From the NCBI GenBank assembly GCA_015039315.1, contig WIDE01000002.1:248001-312000 (forward strand): a stretch of DNA of 64,000 nt, written 5' to 3'. A model generated the notes under the pieces. The model was not told the DNA's origin. It saw only the letters and a program-made list of their open reading frames with translations, and made no database searches. How positions within the stretch are numbered: the stretch's first letter is position 1; every line of letters starts with the position of its first letter. Source of the DNA: Clavulina sp. PMI_390 (taxonomy: Eukaryota; Basidiomycota; Agaricomycetes; Cantharellales; Hydnaceae). The position numbers and the translations under genes were made by a program. Below, in pieces: positions 61,875 to 64,000 of this stretch.

Positions 61875-63230
61875 TTATCGACTTCTTTCAAACTTCCACT
61901 TGAACACCTTGGGCTTCCACTTCTTCTGCCCGTTCGCATCACGTGGGCCATCATCATCATCGCCGTCGTCTCCCTCATCGTCCGACCCATTCATGTTGAA
62001 TGTGAAGCCCTTCCCACCTCCAGAGTCTTCATCTTCATTGTCGCCAGCAATGCCTTCCCCTTTCCGCCGTGATCCACTCGCCTCGACGAGTCGCTTGGCT
62101 CCGTTCTGCATCCGTAAGCGTTGGTTTCGAATTTCGAGGAGAGCGTCCTTCAGTTGTGAGTCTCGCTCTAGTCTTGCGGCAAGCTCCTTAAGGAGATGGT
62201 GGCGGTGGGCCTAACGAACGAGTGGCGAGGAAGAGCATCCTAGCATCAGAGCTGGTAGAAGCGTGGTCTGGTCGTCAAAAAACGGTGCTCACTCGTGAAA
62301 TAAGCTGGCGTTCCGCAGCTTCTGCATCGGCATTTGTAGAAGTTGTTACTTTTTCTTTTCCCTTAGACTTCCTTCGTTTCGATGCCGAAGTAGGGGTAGG
62401 TTCAGCAGACTTCCACCCCAAGTCTGCTACTTCCTCTTCAGTATGGGTCGGGGCAGGAATCTCTGAAGTTGGTCTCGAGACTTGCTTATATGTCTTGACT
62501 ACGCAACTCTTCAGAATGCAAACATACTAGTTAATAGCATAGCAGGCGGCTTACCTTCGGCAGGAGAGTCCACAAAAACCACCCGTGAGCCCCGGAGTGG
62601 AGCAGGCTCAGGTTCTGAGCGTTTTCTCTTCAACGACTTGGCAGATGACGGAGGAGGAGCGGGGAGAAGGCCTGCGTCGCGGAAGGTTTGAAGCTCAGTA
62701 TCCTCGAATTCTTCATCATCCACAGCGTCCCCTTCATCCAAAAGGTTGACAAGGTTGGACAACTCTAGCTTGAGCGAAGCAATTCGCTGTGACCCAATTT
62801 CAGCAAAGCACAGCATGATAAGGCGGTAGACAACACACCTTGAGTCCCTGCGTCCTCATGGTCCTAATGTAGTTCTCGTCTTGCGATTTCAAGATTTTGG
62901 CGGTATCCATTGGGATCGGTGCATTCCCCCGATCTTGGACATGTACACCAGACTACGAGTTTGTTTCAGAATAACAACAAGGCCGAGGGGTCAAATACAA
63001 CTTACCTCTGTCCGGGAGTTCACCATTGCAAAGTAAAACTCGTCCTTATTCCGCATAGCAGCTTTTTCCTGCAAGCGGTGAATCCGCTGCTGCTTAGAGT
63101 GGTAGTCCTTCGCTCGCTGCACATAATCCTTCTTTTTCTCAAGAAGGCCAAGCCGAGAACGTCCAACGAGCTGAGCACGCTCCTTATGGTTGCGCCTGTG
63201 CAAGGCATTCCGCATCGACGAGCCAGGCAT
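61875..63230 (-). CDS. UTP11: U3 snoRNP (SSU processome) protein Utp11
   Basis: Utp11 is part of the small-subunit processome that processes 18S rRNA in the nucleolus. The start at 63230 gives MPGSSMRNALHRRNHKERAQ, then RSRLGLLEKKKDYVQRAKDY and RNKDEFYFAMVNSRTEV, all typical of the family. The second exon adds SGVHVQDRGNAPIPMDTAKI and SQDENYIRTMRTQGLK. The middle exon has RIASLKLELSNLVNLLDEGD and an acidic Pro/Ser-rich part. The last exon contains LKELAARLERDSQLKDALLE and ends KVFKWKFERSR. Five exons are joined by short introns. The linker between the conserved N- and C-terminal parts, rich in Pro, Ser, Lys and Asp, is longer than in yeast. The gene's 3' end lies close to the right arm of the inverted duplication. 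Identity is clear. Confidence 0.93.
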
Positions 63231-64000
63231 GTTGGTGAGTGTTTGACGGTGGCCACGGTTTCCCACGGTCCCTTTGGTTCGTGACTCTTCATGAGCCTCG
63301 CGTCAAAGCTATCCTTTCCTTATATATTGACCCTACTGTCAGGTTCCACATAAATATTCTAGCAACCACGACTATGTGGTATAATCGTTCTTACTGATTT
63401 AGAATGCGTAACCCCAACCCATGAAAATGCCCAGGTTTTTTTTGTGGAACCTACGTAGTCACTTGCCGTGCGCTGGCTGTGATCATAATGGTGCTAGGAG
63501 CCCATCCATGGATTCGAAGTGCAGTCTTCAACATATAAACAATCTACCTCGTTGTTAGTAGATCCGCCAACTTGTCTCAGGATCGGATGAGCGGCATCAT
63601 ACCGACTGCACTGGGTCTCTACACAGGACCCTATGTTGTCATCAATACGGCGCCTATCTTATCACATCTTGGAACGTTTGCAGTGATGGTCGTCGCTCGT
63701 CCTCACCAGGCCTTGTCCAAAACCGCTGCATGTATGCTTCAGGACTCATTGTCTTCTATGTGTCTGGTAGATACCCGCATCACATGTAGCACAGAGCACC
63801 ATAAATCCCTAATAGTAATACTGAATATATTTGTGCCGGTCTTTCAGCATCGTGTGATCACCCATAGATTTCCAGAGTTCTCGCGGGTCGCCCGAGACTC
63901 CCCAAACGAATGAACCTCGGAGCCGAAGCTCTGTCACTCCCCCTTCCGATCCACTGAGGTGGACCTCCACTTGGGTTTGTTAGCGCCCATTTCACCAGAT
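63231..64000. other. Upstream region of UTP11
   Basis: The region should contain the UTP11 promoter. A plus frame at 63572-63913 has no recognisable feature and lacks partner exons. No gene was accepted here; a gene may begin beyond the window. Confidence 0.5.

Overview
The window looks like nuclear DNA of a filamentous basidiomycete fungus, probably Agaricomycetes. Genes are broken by many short introns (about 50-70 bases, GT-AG), proteins carry long Ser/Pro-rich stretches, and the recognisable genes are typical fungal housekeeping genes: ergosterol C-24(28) reductase, a NoxB-type NADPH oxidase, DOT1, UTP11 and CSL4. A Ceratobasidiaceae/Rhizoctonia-like source is a guess from general style; no database was consulted. 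There are no bacterial operons, CRISPR arrays, viral genes or toxin genes.

Layout. 0-10 kb is gene-dense: a Nur1/Mug154-like inner nuclear membrane protein (+), ERG4 (-), an ARMH3/DUF1741-like armadillo protein (+) divergent from ERG4, and a NoxB-type NADPH oxidase (-) convergent with it. 10-16.5 kb holds a single-C2H2-finger protein of unknown role (-), about 4 kb without a convincing gene, and the C-terminal part of a PAP2/dolichyldiphosphatase-like phosphatase (+). 16.5-21.1 kb is one gene for a 1417-residue Ser/Pro-rich protein. At 23-26 kb the exosome gene CSL4 (-) and a secreted, probably GPI-anchored PLC-like phosphodiesterase (+) are divergent. At 29.3-33.5 kb are a GT8 glycosyltransferase and the mitochondrial pyruvate dehydrogenase E2 (both -). 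33.5-38.4 kb is nearly empty. 38.4-45.1 kb carries three tandem plus-strand genes: a protein with four copies of a short Lys-Leu/Gly motif, a golgin-like coiled-coil protein and a GFA/CENP-V-fold protein with a clear TATA box. 45.1-49.6 kb is empty. 49.6-52.2 kb is a single-exon low-complexity protein. DOT1 (-) and a three-RRM PUB1/TIA-1-like protein (+) are divergent at 53.6-58.2 kb, and UTP11 (-) lies at 61.9-63.2 kb.

The most unusual structure is between PUB1 and UTP11: an inverted duplication of about 310 bases whose arms (59493-59812 and 61245-61777) face each other across 1.43 kb. The left arm runs into an intron-containing tRNA gene. The right arm carries only the 5' half of the same tRNA and stops at the end of its anticodon stem. 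A 225-base N run sits inside the right arm where the left arm has only about five bases.

The genes do not form one pathway or cluster. They are independent housekeeping genes in divergent, convergent and tandem pairs. I found no convincing new multi-gene system; the best leads are the tRNA-bounded inverted duplication, the four-motif protein and the histidine spacing of the NADPH oxidase.
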